From: Virgibacillus oceani
GTDB lineage: Bacteria > Bacillota > Bacilli > Bacillales > Amphibacillaceae
Assembly: GCF_014638995.1 (NCBI RefSeq)
Contig: NZ_BMFR01000019.1
Coordinates: forward strand, 1 to 58,929
Direction of reading: 5' to 3'
Length of the DNA stretch: 58,929 nucleotides
A model generated the notes under the pieces. That model worked only from the letters and a program-made list of their open reading frames with translations, was not told where the DNA came from and searched no databases. Position numbers and translations under genes: made by a program. This document shows positions 41,757 to 50,110 of the stretch, piece by piece; within the stretch, counting starts at the first letter, position 1; each line of letters starts with the position of its first letter.

Positions 41757-41981
41757 ATGTCTTATAGGAACAATGAAAACATGTCTAGAGGAAATAGAAA
41801 TAGAAAGGTTTGCTGCTGTTGTTTTGAAGAACAGGATCGCCGTTCTGATAGGGACCGAAATAGGGATCGAAACAGATGTCATCAACGAAGTCAAGAGCGC
41901 GGCCACAGCCGTGATAGAAATAGGGATCGGGACCGAAACAATAACAGGGGACGAAACCAGAACTGGTGTCGAATGTGGTAA
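41757..41981 (+). CDS. small Arg/Asp/Asn-repeat protein with a Cys cluster
   Basis: A 74-residue product starting MSYRNNENMSRGNRNRK, then a run of four cysteines (VCCCCF), then a low-complexity region of RDRN/DRNR repeats, and ending WCRMW. The ATG follows AGGGGGTGA at good spacing. A second frame through the same DNA, starting at 41749, is open but lacks a usual start and such a site. I do not recognise a family; Cys-clustered, strongly basic/acidic repeat proteins occur among spore-coat and surface-associated proteins, which is only a suggestion. It sits between the core tyrS gene and the integrase region. Confidence 0.6.
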   Translation: MSYRNNENMSRGNRNRKVCCCCFEEQDRRSDRDRNRDRNRCHQRSQERGHSRDRNRDRDRNNNRGRNQNWCRMW

Positions 41982-42128
41982 ATCAAAGATTTAACGTAAT
42001 GACGAAACACTTTAAAGATAATAAAATTGCTTACTGAATTTATAATAGTTAAGCAAAGGAAAAGAAACAAAAATACGTCTTCCACCAAAATGTATGGCTT
42101 AAAACTCACCCAAATGTGTTCTGAATAT

Positions 42129-42158
42129 AAAAACCCCGGAAAGATTCCGGGGTTTTTA
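42129..42158. terminator. terminator downstream of the first integrase
   Basis: AAAAACCCCGGAA pairs with TTCCGGGGTTTTT around AGA. It works in either direction and lies just past the integrase stop at 42238. Confidence 0.9.
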
Positions 42159-42237
42159 ACAGTATCAATGATAGTATTAACGAGAGTAGAATTCAACGAT
42201 TTCCTAAACCCTTGATATATCAACGTTTAAAAAGGTA

Positions 42238-43437
42238 TTACTCGGAATTGGCCCCAGAATTGGCCCCACTTAAACTTTCGGAGAATAATTGAACTGTTTC
42301 TTCTTCCAACTCCATAAATGTATGACCATAAATATCAAGAATCATCTGAGGTGTATTTCCGAGCCGCTCCGCAACAACTTTCACACTAGCCCCTCGTTTC
42401 CCTTGACTAAGAAGAAGTGTAGCATGTGTATGCCTTAATCCGTGGGGAGTAATTGATTTCAGATCAGCTTTTTTTATTATTCTTCTAAGTGCGTAACATA
42501 TGCTGCTATCTGTAATAGGCTTGCCAGTTTGATAAGAGATAAAGATGAAGTCATCTCTCTTTAAATGATAGCCGAATAAAAGCTTCGTTTCTTTACACCA
42601 CTTCTTATACTTCTTCAATTGTTTGACTAAGATGTCGTCAATTAGGATTGTACGGTAACTGTTATTAGTTTTGGGCGAACGGACCCCTTTATTGTCCCTT
42701 GTTCGTTCAACTGTAAGTGTTTTTTTGGTAAAGTCAATGTTGTTCCATTGAAGACCACATGCTTCACCACGACGTAAGCCCGTATAAGCTAAAAGTAAAA
42801 AGATAGTATAATTCGTAATGTTTTCAAGCTCTTTAGCGGTAGACAATAATTTGTTCAGTTCATTTGCTTCTAAAAAATTTAAATTTGACCCCGAAGCCAT
42901 TAATTCCGCTCTCTCATCGCGAATTGTAATTTTATTGAAGCGATTTCTAGGTAGTATTTCGTCATCGACTGCTGCATTGATACCAATTTTAAACAAACGG
43001 TGAAAAAGTTTTACAGTTTCTACCTTATATTTCTTGAGAAGCGGATTTATAAAAGCCCGTTTATATGTTGTTTTATCAAGTTCTTGAAGCTTAAAATGGC
43101 CTAATAACGGCTTGATTTGAAGTCGGATGGCCATCTCACGTTGTTGTCGAGAGGTTGGCTTCCAATCCGCTTCATGTGTTTCATACCAAATATCAAACCA
43201 TGTAGCTATTGTGTAATTTGAATGCTCTACTTGTTTTGTGGCTCCGCGAATTGTATTAGTTTTCACTTCCAATAAGGCTTGATAGGCCTCTTTTTCCGTA
43301 AAAAAGCCCCGCTTCTTTTTCTCTTTACGTTTACCCAACGAATCATAATACTTATGACGAAACATCCAGCGTTTTTCACCATTATCGTTAATGGAGTAAT
43401 AAAGTTCTGGATCCTTTTTTGATTTGTAATATTTCAT
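42238..43437 (-). CDS. int: phage-type tyrosine integrase 1
   Basis: A 399-residue tyrosine recombinase. The N-terminal arm-type DNA-binding domain is KSKKDPELYYSINDNGEKRWMFRHKYYD, followed by a SAM-like core-binding domain (about 75-165). Catalytic residues are Arg in TGLRRGEACGL (R222), H332 and R335 in HGLRHTHATLLL, and Tyr 370 in DIYGHTF. The start ATG at 43437 follows AGAAAGGA. The C-terminus ends in a short repeat, SGANSGANSE. A diverged second copy lies immediately upstream. Confidence 0.94.
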   Translation of the reverse strand: MKYYKSKKDPELYYSINDNGEKRWMFRHKYYDSLGKRKEKKKRGFFTEKEAYQALLEVKTNTIRGATKQVEHSNYTIATWFDIWYETHEADWKPTSRQQREMAIRLQIKPLLGHFKLQELDKTTYKRAFINPLLKKYKVETVKLFHRLFKIGINAAVDDEILPRNRFNKITIRDERAELMASGSNLNFLEANELNKLLSTAKELENITNYTIFLLLAYTGLRRGEACGLQWNNIDFTKKTLTVERTRDNKGVRSPKTNNSYRTILIDDILVKQLKKYKKWCKETKLLFGYHLKRDDFIFISYQTGKPITDSSICYALRRIIKKADLKSITPHGLRHTHATLLLSQGKRGASVKVVAERLGNTPQMILDIYGHTFMELEEETVQLFSESLSGANSGANSE

Positions 43438-43456
43438 TCATTCTATCCTTTCTTTA

Positions 43457-43481
43457 GCATGGGTGAAGGGATAGAAAAAAA
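43457..43481 (-). repeat. integrase-region repeat, diverged copy
   Basis: GCATGGGTGAAGGGATAGAAAAAAA just upstream of integrase 1 resembles the blocks at 45098 and 45662. The rest of the 449-base gap to integrase 2 contains a terminator at 43816 and nothing else I can support. Confidence 0.5.
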
Positions 43482-43815
43482 TAAAAGTTCGGGGTGGTCA
43501 CTAAGTATTTTTCAGGTAAGGGTGAATTGCTAATTTAGTTTTCAAATTTAATTATACTGAAAGGAAGGGAAAATGTCATCTAATGAGCTAATGAAGTCAG
43601 ACATAATATGAAATTTGTTATCTAATATTAAAGAGAAGTAAAGGTAATTACTTTAGACTTAGTTAAGGTAGGTAGCCTTCTAGATATTCAGTTGGTAGGG
43701 GAGGTATCGGTTAATGAGAGTAATTAATTATTAACCATTAAAATAAATAGACCGTTGATTCAAAGAGTTTTGATTTCTAAACTGTATTCAATGAAACTGC
43801 CCTTAATGGAATAAA

Positions 43816-43851
43816 ACAAAAGACTTCCACATGGGAAGTCCTTTGTTTTTT
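43816..43851. terminator. terminator behind integrase 2
   Basis: ACAAA-GACTTCC pairs with GGAAGTC-TTTGT around ACAT, flanked by T-rich DNA on both strands. Confidence 0.85.
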
Positions 43852-43886
43852 GCAAATAAAGATGCTGACATTTAAATTTAGAGTAA

Positions 43887-45077
43887 TTATTTAGTTTCAG
43901 CTGAAACTAATATTTCAGTGAATAAGTGAGCCGTTTCCTTTTTACGTTCAGGTAAAACATGCTTATAAGTGTTTTGAATTTCCTGTGGGGTGTCACCTAG
44001 TCTTTCCGCTACATCTTCAATATTTAATCTATTTTCCTTATCGTTTAAAAGAATGGTTGCATGAGTATGCCGTAAACCATGTGGGGTAATTCTTTTTATA
44101 CCTGTCCTTTTTGTTACACGATCTAGAGCATTATTAATAGTGTTATCCGATAACGGTTTTCCCGTTTGATACGAAATAAATATATAATCGTCCTCCTTCA
44201 AATGCCGTCCGAAAGACAATAGTATTTTTTTACACCAAGTTTTATATTTTTTTAGCTGGTCAATGGCTGGTTCATCAAGATCGATTGTACGGTAGCTATT
44301 TTTTGTTTTTGGAGGTCGAACCCCTTTATGATCCCTTGTTCTCTCAACGGTAAGCTTTCTGTTGTCCATATCTATATTGTTCCAGCGTAATCCGTGTGCT
44401 TCGCCTCTTCTCAAGCCAGTATAAACTAGCAATAATAGTAATGAGAAACCTGTAATATTTATAATTTCCTTAGCTTTATTTAGCAACTTAACTACTTCAT
44501 GAGCTTCTAAATAGTTTTCCTCCAAACCAGAATTTGCAACAAAGTTTTCTTCTTCTTCATTGCGAATTCTTAATTTGTTAAAGCGGTTCTTTGGGATGAT
44601 TTCTTCTTCAACCGCCGAATTAATTCCGATTTTAAATATGTTATGCAGAGTTTCCACAGTACTAGATTGCTTTTCTTCAAGAAGTCTATTTATAAATTTG
44701 TTTTGATAGGTAATTCTATCTAGATTGGCAAGTTTATAATGACCAAGGAGCGGCTTTATATGCAATCGAATAGCAGACTCTCTTTGGGTACGAGTGGTAA
44801 CTTTCCAACTCTTTTTATAAGTCTTGTACCAAGTATCAAACCATTGAGCAACTGTATAATTTGAAAACTGAACTTGTTTGGTAGCCCCCCTTAAAGTCTC
44901 AACTTTTATTTTTAAAAGGACTTTGTGTGCTTCTTTCTCAGTATGAAATCCCTGCTGTTTTTTCTCTTGACGTATACCGAACTCGTCGTAATATTTATGA
45001 CGGAACATCCATCGTTTATCACCTTTTGTATTAAAATAATAATATAGCTCTGGATCTTTTTTCGATTTATTTAACAA
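43887..45077 (-). CDS. int: phage-type tyrosine integrase 2
   Basis: A protein of about 396 residues homologous over its whole length to integrase 1: the arm domain KKDPELYYYFNTKGDKRWMFRHKYYD, catalytic Arg in TGLRRGEAHGL, HGLRHTHATILL and the Tyr in NTYKHV. I prefer the TTG at 45077 because AGAAAGGA lies ahead of it and the DNA aligns there with the start of integrase 1; an in-frame ATG at 45101 would add eight residues. Both copies look intact. Confidence 0.92.
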   Translation of the reverse strand: MLNKSKKDPELYYYFNTKGDKRWMFRHKYYDEFGIRQEKKQQGFHTEKEAHKVLLKIKVETLRGATKQVQFSNYTVAQWFDTWYKTYKKSWKVTTRTQRESAIRLHIKPLLGHYKLANLDRITYQNKFINRLLEEKQSSTVETLHNIFKIGINSAVEEEIIPKNRFNKLRIRNEEEENFVANSGLEENYLEAHEVVKLLNKAKEIINITGFSLLLLLVYTGLRRGEAHGLRWNNIDMDNRKLTVERTRDHKGVRPPKTKNSYRTIDLDEPAIDQLKKYKTWCKKILLSFGRHLKEDDYIFISYQTGKPLSDNTINNALDRVTKRTGIKRITPHGLRHTHATILLNDKENRLNIEDVAERLGDTPQEIQNTYKHVLPERKKETAHLFTEILVSAETK

Positions 45078-45097
45078 TTTTTTATTCCTTTCTAGAA

Positions 45098-45126
45098 GCA
45101 TGGGCAAATGCGCACAAAAAGAAATA
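45098..45126 (-). repeat. integrase-region repeat, copy 2
   Basis: GCATGGGCAAATG-CGCACAAAAAGAAAT, just upstream of integrase 2, recurs with three changes at 45662-45688 in the same orientation. It could be an integrase arm or excision site, or a trace of duplication. Confidence 0.65.
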
Positions 45127-45309
45127 TAATCTGGCACTTACTTAATGAACATCAACATAATACCTCAATAAATCTCCCATTTTAACCTTTAAAATTAAAT
45201 TATATTTTTTTTGAAAAGCTATTCGAACGAGAAGAGTTCGGTGATAACATGCTTTACAGTAATTTCCTTTGCTGCATTAGAAAAGATGAGACAGAAAGAA
45301 GGTGAAAGA

Positions 45310-45582
45310 ATGATACCACAAGCAAATGTGAATATAGAATTGGATGCTGATTCAATTAAGAAATATGTTCAACAAAAAATCGATGAACAAGTTAGTGAGA
45401 ATTTGTTCTTGGTAGACGTAGATACATTGAGTAAAAAATGCTCTATGTCCCGACGCTTTTTGGAGGAAGAATTTCTAAAAGATCCCCGCTTTAAGCTTAT
45501 TGAAAAAAGTAAAGTTCGAAAAAGATTCTATTACTGGGAAGAGGCGAAGAAAGTAATAGAAGAAATTATTGAGGGATGGTAA
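45310..45582 (+). CDS. small phage-type protein (DUF771-like / excisionase-like)
   Basis: A 90-residue protein starting MIPQANVNIELDADSIKKYVQQKIDEQ. A helix-turn-helix-like segment follows (VDTLSKKCSMSRRFLEEEFL) and then a basic Phe/Tyr-rich part ending YYWEEAKKVIEEIIEGW. The layout is that of small phage DNA-binding or excisionase-like proteins, with resemblance to DUF771. The ATG at 45310 follows AGAAGGTGA. It is divergent from integrase 2, the usual place of an excision or control gene. Confidence 0.65.
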   Translation: MIPQANVNIELDADSIKKYVQQKIDEQVSENLFLVDVDTLSKKCSMSRRFLEEEFLKDPRFKLIEKSKVRKRFYYWEEAKKVIEEIIEGW

Positions 45583-45661
45583 TGACGTAAAACCTCATAT
45601 TTGATTGACATTAGGAAAAATATAAAAATAATACAATAATGATTCTAAAAAATAAAAATAT

Positions 45662-45688
45662 GCATGGGCAAATGTGTAAAAAGAAATT
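45662..45688 (-). repeat. integrase-region repeat, copy 3
   Basis: GCATGGGCAAATG-TGTAAAAAGAAAT is the second close copy of the block upstream of integrase 2, 564 bases away and on the other side of the small phage-type gene. Confidence 0.65.
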
Positions 45689-45756
45689 TTGGTAAATATG
45701 AAACACTCTATTATTACGAAGGGCTGGGATATGTAGAATTATAAGCTATTAAACAG

Positions 45757-45800
45757 AAGGAATGACAGGTCCGTTAATCGATAATGAACCTGTCATTCCT
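45757..45800. repeat. perfect inverted repeat
   Basis: AGGAATGACAGGT is repeated as its exact complement ACCTGTCATTCCT across a 17-base centre, with T-rich DNA after it. It may be a terminator for the small phage-type gene or an operator of the region. Confidence 0.7.
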
Positions 45801-46093
45801 GATGTTTGATTTCTATTTTATCCTAAGTTTGTTAAACATATCAGCAATTATGTTTCCTGCTTGATAACTTTATCTATGTTATTTTTGGTTGCGGTAGAAG
45901 TTTTGGTTACTGTTTCAGATTCTAAAATTATAACAGAATCCTTACTCATAGTAACATAAGGTGCATTATCACTGCTCTATTCCAATTGCTTCTCATATAC
46001 ATACTAAGAGGAAGATGAAATTAAATAACGAACTTGAAATCAAAATAGAAAAACAAAAATTAATTTGTGGAAACGGAATTCTTATAACGACAA
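45801..46093 (-). other. gap with possible coding debris
   Basis: No gene with a ribosome binding site is seen. On the minus strand a 33-codon open stretch from ATG near 45953 reads MSKDSVIILESETVTKTSTA ... and ends in TAA. Its composition looks coding, but it has no usable start signal and a stop closes the frame shortly upstream. It may be a gene fragment. Confidence 0.3.
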
Positions 46094-47260
46094 CTATAAG
46101 GATTTTTTCATTTCAACAATTACTTTAGGTTGTTGCTTAGAATAATATTTTTCTAAAGTTCCTCTTTCAAGTCCTACTAAATCTTCAAATTCATAAGCAT
46201 TTAAACTTAGATCATAATTTTTAGCTAAAGTGTCTAATATTTGTGATCCACTTAGCTTCTTGTTTTCAAGAATCATTGTTATTGCTTTTTTAAGTAAAAT
46301 TGGACTTGCTGGTTGAAAATCTTTATCAAAAGGTTCCTCTTTTCTCCATCCTTTTGAGCTGATTTGCCTTTGTAAATAATGATACTGATTATACTCAATA
46401 ATTCCTAAGTTATGCGCGCGCACAACCATTGCTCCTATAGAAACGTGCCATTTCTTTTTTAAATACAAATAATGATTTAAATCCCTTGGATGCATGGAGA
46501 CATCTCTGGTAAACGCATCTTTAGGTAAAAGAAGTGCTGCGGCAAATTGATTTGCCTGCCTTTCAAGTTCCTTTTCTTCATCTTTTTCCAATTGAGTTAG
46601 ATCAATATATGGATCGTGAAGTAAGACATGTCCTAATTCATGTGCTGCGTCGAACTGCCTTCTATAACCGTTCCCTTTATCATTTCCTAAAACAACAAAA
46701 TAATATATTTGTTTTTCATATCGCTGCTGTTGTGTAAATGCATCGATAGAAGTTATGTTCGTACGTGAAGTATTGACAATTAATCCATTAGCTTCCAGAA
46801 GTCTTACCATATTTGAGATTGGCTCTTGTCCTAGTCCCCAATATTTTCTAACCTCTTTTGCAGCTACCTCCATTGAATCTAATGCATCTAATGAAAGATC
46901 GGGTAGATTCACTACAGGAAAGTTTATATAGTCAGCAACAAATCTATATATTTTTGAAAGGAACAAAAGTTTGAGTTTTTGTGCCTCCAAATCCCTTTTT
47001 GGAGTTGTCCTTAATGATCTAAAATAGGTGTTGCCTACTTGAACTTTATCAGTTCCTTCCTCAAAAAAGAATTTTCTTGGAAACAAAAGATACTGCTCCA
47101 ATTTAAGTAGCATTTCTGAACTAGGTACAGATTTACCATGTTCATACTTTGATATCATTTGTTTGGTTACTCCTAATAATTCAGCGAGATCATTTATGGT
47201 TTTACCCCTGTAGGTTCTCGCTATTTTTAATCTCTCGCCATTAAATACACTCTTAAACAT
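46094..47260 (-). CDS. XRE-ImmA/IrrE regulator-metalloprotease
   Basis: A 388-residue protein. Residues ~8-60 are an XRE helix-turn-helix (LKIARTYRGKTINDLAELLGVTKQMISKYEHG). An ImmA/IrrE (COG2856) zinc-protease domain follows, with the gluzincin motif AAHELGHVLLHDP (H207, E208, H211). A C-terminal extension of ~130 residues is uncharacterised. In mobile elements such fused proteins act as repressors relieved by proteolysis or as antitoxin-like regulators. AAGGAG lies before the ATG. The next minus-strand gene upstream is the partner at 47291, 30 bases away, so the two form one unit. Confidence 0.9.
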   Translation of the reverse strand: MFKSVFNGERLKIARTYRGKTINDLAELLGVTKQMISKYEHGKSVPSSEMLLKLEQYLLFPRKFFFEEGTDKVQVGNTYFRSLRTTPKRDLEAQKLKLLFLSKIYRFVADYINFPVVNLPDLSLDALDSMEVAAKEVRKYWGLGQEPISNMVRLLEANGLIVNTSRTNITSIDAFTQQQRYEKQIYYFVVLGNDKGNGYRRQFDAAHELGHVLLHDPYIDLTQLEKDEEKELERQANQFAAALLLPKDAFTRDVSMHPRDLNHYLYLKKKWHVSIGAMVVRAHNLGIIEYNQYHYLQRQISSKGWRKEEPFDKDFQPASPILLKKAITMILENKKLSGSQILDTLAKNYDLSLNAYEFEDLVGLERGTLEKYYSKQQPKVIVEMKKSL

Positions 47261-47290
47261 TTTGATACTCCTTTCAAGGAGAGATCATAG

Positions 47291-47998
47291 TTAACTTTCT
47301 TCGTTAGTCTTCTTAATATTCTGTTCCTTGAATTCAAGTGCTATATCATGTTGATCATTCTCCGAAGTTTGTGTATCATTAGTATCTTTGTAATCTACCT
47401 CGATAACATGGTTCCAGTTTTCTTCATAGAAGTCATCAAGTTGTTCGTTAGTTAAGACTGCACCAAATTCCACAATTTCACCGTTATATGTATCAAATAG
47501 TACAATGCAAAACCTTTTCACCTGACTTCTATATTCATTCAGCACTGATGTTAATAGGCTGTCCCTTTCTTCAAGGTCAATACCAAAGTCAACATATTCT
47601 TGATAAGGATTTAGTTGTGAAGCAGGAATTTCAGACTCTAACCCAGTATTATAGGTTGATAACCCTTGAAGATAATATAATGGTGTTCCTTTTTTTGATT
47701 TTTGTCTGTTTATAAAGTTTTTCTTCCTTACAAACGCATATAAATATCCAGATTCTTCATCAAACATAACAGCTAAAGGCCATCCGCCTCTTTTGGTTTT
47801 GATGGAAATGATACTCGTTGAAGGCGTATCATGATAAATACGATTGTATATGAAAGACCAAGTGACAAGTCCATAACCATTGTCAAAGCTAGATTGAATA
47901 CCTTGAAAGTTATCTCTGAAATCACTTATTCCATTGTGAAGTGCCTTAAACATTATCTTTTTATTTTCATGTGAAACTGGGATTTTATATTCGTTCAT
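47291..47998 (-). CDS. partner gene of the XRE-ImmA protein, unknown function
   Basis: A soluble acidic protein of 235 residues. Landmarks are KIMFKALHNGISDFRDNF, WSFIYNRIYHDTPSTSI, GGWPLAVMFDEESGYLYAFVRKKNF and a charged tail. It may belong to the DUF5986 family, but I am not certain. It is the first gene of a two-gene unit with the XRE-ImmA/IrrE protein, an arrangement seen in toxin-antitoxin-like and phage immunity pairs. ATG at 47998 is preferred over 48001 on spacing to GAGGTG. Confidence 0.65.
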   Translation of the reverse strand: MNEYKIPVSHENKKIMFKALHNGISDFRDNFQGIQSSFDNGYGLVTWSFIYNRIYHDTPSTSIISIKTKRGGWPLAVMFDEESGYLYAFVRKKNFINRQKSKKGTPLYYLQGLSTYNTGLESEIPASQLNPYQEYVDFGIDLEERDSLLTSVLNEYRSQVKRFCIVLFDTYNGEIVEFGAVLTNEQLDDFYEENWNHVIEVDYKDTNDTQTSENDQHDIALEFKEQNIKKTNEES

Positions 47999-48260
47999 CA
48001 TTTCACCTCTTATTTATATTATGGATACTATTTTACATTTTTAAACGGAAAAGTCAACCTGTCTTTGTTTTTATTATATTTTATGATCTGATTTTATTGC
48101 TTCCTTGTCTATGGCTATAAGATATACATTTGTATTTTCATATCAAAACACTACAGTTTAAATTTTGGACTATGACTCTAAGCTTGCCGAACTAAATTAT
48201 TCAACAGCATATTATATTTGGACCATTCATAGTCCTTCGTAGAGATGAACATTTAGTTGG

Positions 48261-48446
48261 ATGGCTTTCCACGGAAAGACTTTTTTGATGATACATACCA
48301 TTGTCGTAGCTTCCGGAAAACGGTGGGATGTGGAGTTTATCGTGAATAACCCCGGTATATGGCCAGTAAATGGGACTAGAACCTTTCATGAGTCTAATAA
48401 TGGAGAAACGCTTGGAAGCATGGTCACAAAGCTGATATATAAATAA
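48261..48446 (+). pseudogene. multicopper oxidase, C-terminal remnant
   Basis: The stretch encodes MAFHGKTF ... GKRWDVEFIVNNPGIWPVNG ... GETLGSMVTKLIYK, which lines up with the last cupredoxin domain of bacterial multicopper oxidases (usually HPIHLHGH, then WDVEF-ANNPGIWPFHCH). The HxHGH and HCH copper ligands are mutated and the upstream domains are missing or full of stops. It is a dead fragment, but it marks the start of a copper-type region. Confidence 0.7.
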
Positions 48447-48474
48447 GAGGACAATCTTTGTTATTATAAGAAAA

Positions 48475-48510
48475 AATAATCCCTCCATTTTTGTGGTGGA
48501 GGGATTATTC
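48475..48510. terminator. bidirectional terminator between two gene remnants
   Basis: AATAATCCCTCCA pairs with TGGAGGGATTATT around TTTTGTGG. Confidence 0.88.
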
Positions 48511-48512
48511 TT

Positions 48513-48692
48513 TCAATTAGTTGAAGAAGCCATATTTCTACAAGATTCTGCACACTCGTGGCAAAGCTGTTTTGCGAATGCACTGTTTCGAGCCATAAAA
48601 GCTGCTGATTGCAAGCAAACTTCAATACAATCATTGATGCAGACAATATACCCATTTATTGACCCTCCAAATATTTCATTCGGTATTATTGT
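48513..48692 (-). pseudogene. Cys-rich four-helix copper-binding protein (DUF326-like), truncated
   Basis: The minus-strand frame ending at the TGA at 48513 reads ... NGYIVCINDCIEVCLQSA, then FMARNSAFAKQLCHECAESC and RNMASSTN. The CxxxC spacing and the FMARNSxFAKQLC helix are those of DUF326/Csp-type cytosolic copper storage proteins. Only the last ~55 codons remain and no start codon belongs to this frame. A different frame through the same DNA starts at an ATG behind GGAGGG, which suggests that the original gene was shifted by a deletion. Confidence 0.72.
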
Positions 48693-48720
48693 TCACAACC
48701 TAGCATTTCCCTTTTTAAAC

Positions 48721-49095
48721 TCACTTCAGATTAATGAAAGGATTTTTTGTAAATAAATAGAGATTCCACAGATAATCATTTCCAATTTTGTCTAAACTGA
48801 TTGAAAAATATTGCCTCTTTAATTTACTTATTTGGTTACGAAAGTCCACTGGAGGTTCTCCGACAAGATAGGGAATGATTGGATCATCAGCAACATCCCA
48901 ATAAAAAAGTATTGAATGATCACCCTTGTATTTTGACAATGTTTTCTGTTCTTGAAAGTTATTTAAATGGTCAAATACGTATAATAATACGGAATCCATT
49001 TTGTCTTCATAAAGGCTAGTTTCAATTGTTATGAAGTCTTCCAAGGACAATAGTTTAATTTGGTTACTGAGATGTGGTTCAATAAAATTCATCAT
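48721..49095 (-). CDS. hypothetical protein
   Basis: A 124-residue acidic, aromatic-rich soluble protein (MMNFIEPHLSNQIKLLSLEDF; HSILFYWDVADDPIIPYLVGEPPVDF). I recognise no family. GGAG lies eight bases before the first ATG, so it is probably expressed. It sits between the copper-protein remnants and a broken methyltransferase, so it could also be a leftover of a larger locus. Confidence 0.55.
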   Translation of the reverse strand: MMNFIEPHLSNQIKLLSLEDFITIETSLYEDKMDSVLLYVFDHLNNFQEQKTLSKYKGDHSILFYWDVADDPIIPYLVGEPPVDFRNQISKLKRQYFSISLDKIGNDYLWNLYLFTKNPFINLK

Positions 49096-49361
49096 GATAA
49101 AACTCCTTTTTTAATATTTTGCTTGGGTTTGATTCATAATTATAATCATTTTATATGAATGTTTAGGACTAACTGTCCTAGTATCATATTTGATGATAAG
49201 TATCTATATTGTTACTTTTCCTTCACAATAAAGGTAGAATCATTTTTCCAGCTTTAAATATTATACTTTTCCTTTTTTATATTCCTAGTCTTTGGATCAA
49301 ATTTTATATTTTTTAAAGCACGGGTAATGGAAAAGTTTTTAATAGAGTTGGAGGGTATCTG

Positions 49362-49967
49362 ATGGATAAAGAAAAATTAATTATAAAATTTGATTCTCAA
49401 GCAGCAAAGTGAAACAAAGAAAAAAACAGTCAGGTAAAAAATGGAGAGAAAAAATATATGCATCTGCCAAAGGGAAAACACTTGAGCTCGCGGTAGGATC
49501 TGGAATGAATTTTGCGTATTTCCCTAAATCAATTGAATATACAGGTATAGATTTTAGTCCGATTATGCTTGAAATGCGAGGGGGCAGCAAAGGAGCAAAG
49601 AATTAATTCTGAATTTCAGTTATCTGATGTGGAAGGTTTAAATTTTAAGGGAAATCCTTTTGACACAATCGTTTCATCAGGAACCTTGTGCGCATACAAT
49701 GATCCGGTTTACGTTTTAAATGAAATGAACAAATGGTGTAAATGGTATGGTCAAATTCTTTTAATGGAACATGGGCTTTATTCTTCAGCCCCACTTGCAT
49801 GGTTACAAAAAAAGGTAGACTCTCTTAACGTCAAAATGATTGGATGTCACCTGGATCGTGATATATTTGACATCATAAGAAGCTCAAAAATTGAAATTGA
49901 CAAGTGTGAAAGAGTGTTGGGCGGGTATTTATATTTAATCTGGGCAAAACCTAATAAATATGTTTAA
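49362..49967 (+). pseudogene. class I SAM-dependent methyltransferase, frameshifted
   Basis: Three frames join into one methyltransferase. The start MDKEKLIIKFDSQAAK (ATG at 49362 behind GGAGGG) stops at TGA 49410. The next frame gives QRKKQSGKKWREKIYASAKG, then KTLELAVGSGMNFAYFP (SAM-binding motif) and breaks near 49580. The last frame carries the NPFDTIVSSGTLCAYNDP core and the C-terminus. At least two indels are therefore needed. An intact, related methyltransferase gene is at 56063. Confidence 0.85.
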
Positions 49968-50038
49968 AAAGTAAAAAACAATAAAGTGGTACTCTATACA
50001 TGATAAAACTATATATTTTGCTATAATTGCCGAATCCT

Positions 50039-50056
50039 CACAAAATCTACACAATT
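50039..50056 (+). promoter_or_regulatory. tandem CACA box upstream of the CcdA-like gene
   Basis: CACAAAATCTA-CACAATT is a direct repeat with an 11-base period, 55 bases before the ATG at 50111. It resembles the boxes at 52977 and 55637, which have a 9-base period. It is proposed as a binding site for the OmpR-type regulator of this island. Confidence 0.45.
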
Positions 50057-50110
50057 AAAATATATAATAAAATCAAAAAGTATTCTTGGTATGTGGGTTG
50101 GAGGAAGCGT

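Noticed and set aside
41749..41994. 81-codon frame starting at GTG overlapping the Arg/Asp-repeat gene
   Set aside because: It starts within the ribosome binding site of the 41757 gene and its ATG-start neighbour has better spacing.
45855..45953. 33-codon minus-strand frame in the gap after the phage-type gene
   Set aside because: Coding-like composition but no ribosome binding site and a stop just upstream; reported only as possible debris.
48493..48756. 87-codon plus-strand frame
   Set aside because: The opposite strand carries the recognisable Cys-rich DUF326-like sequence, so this is its shadow.
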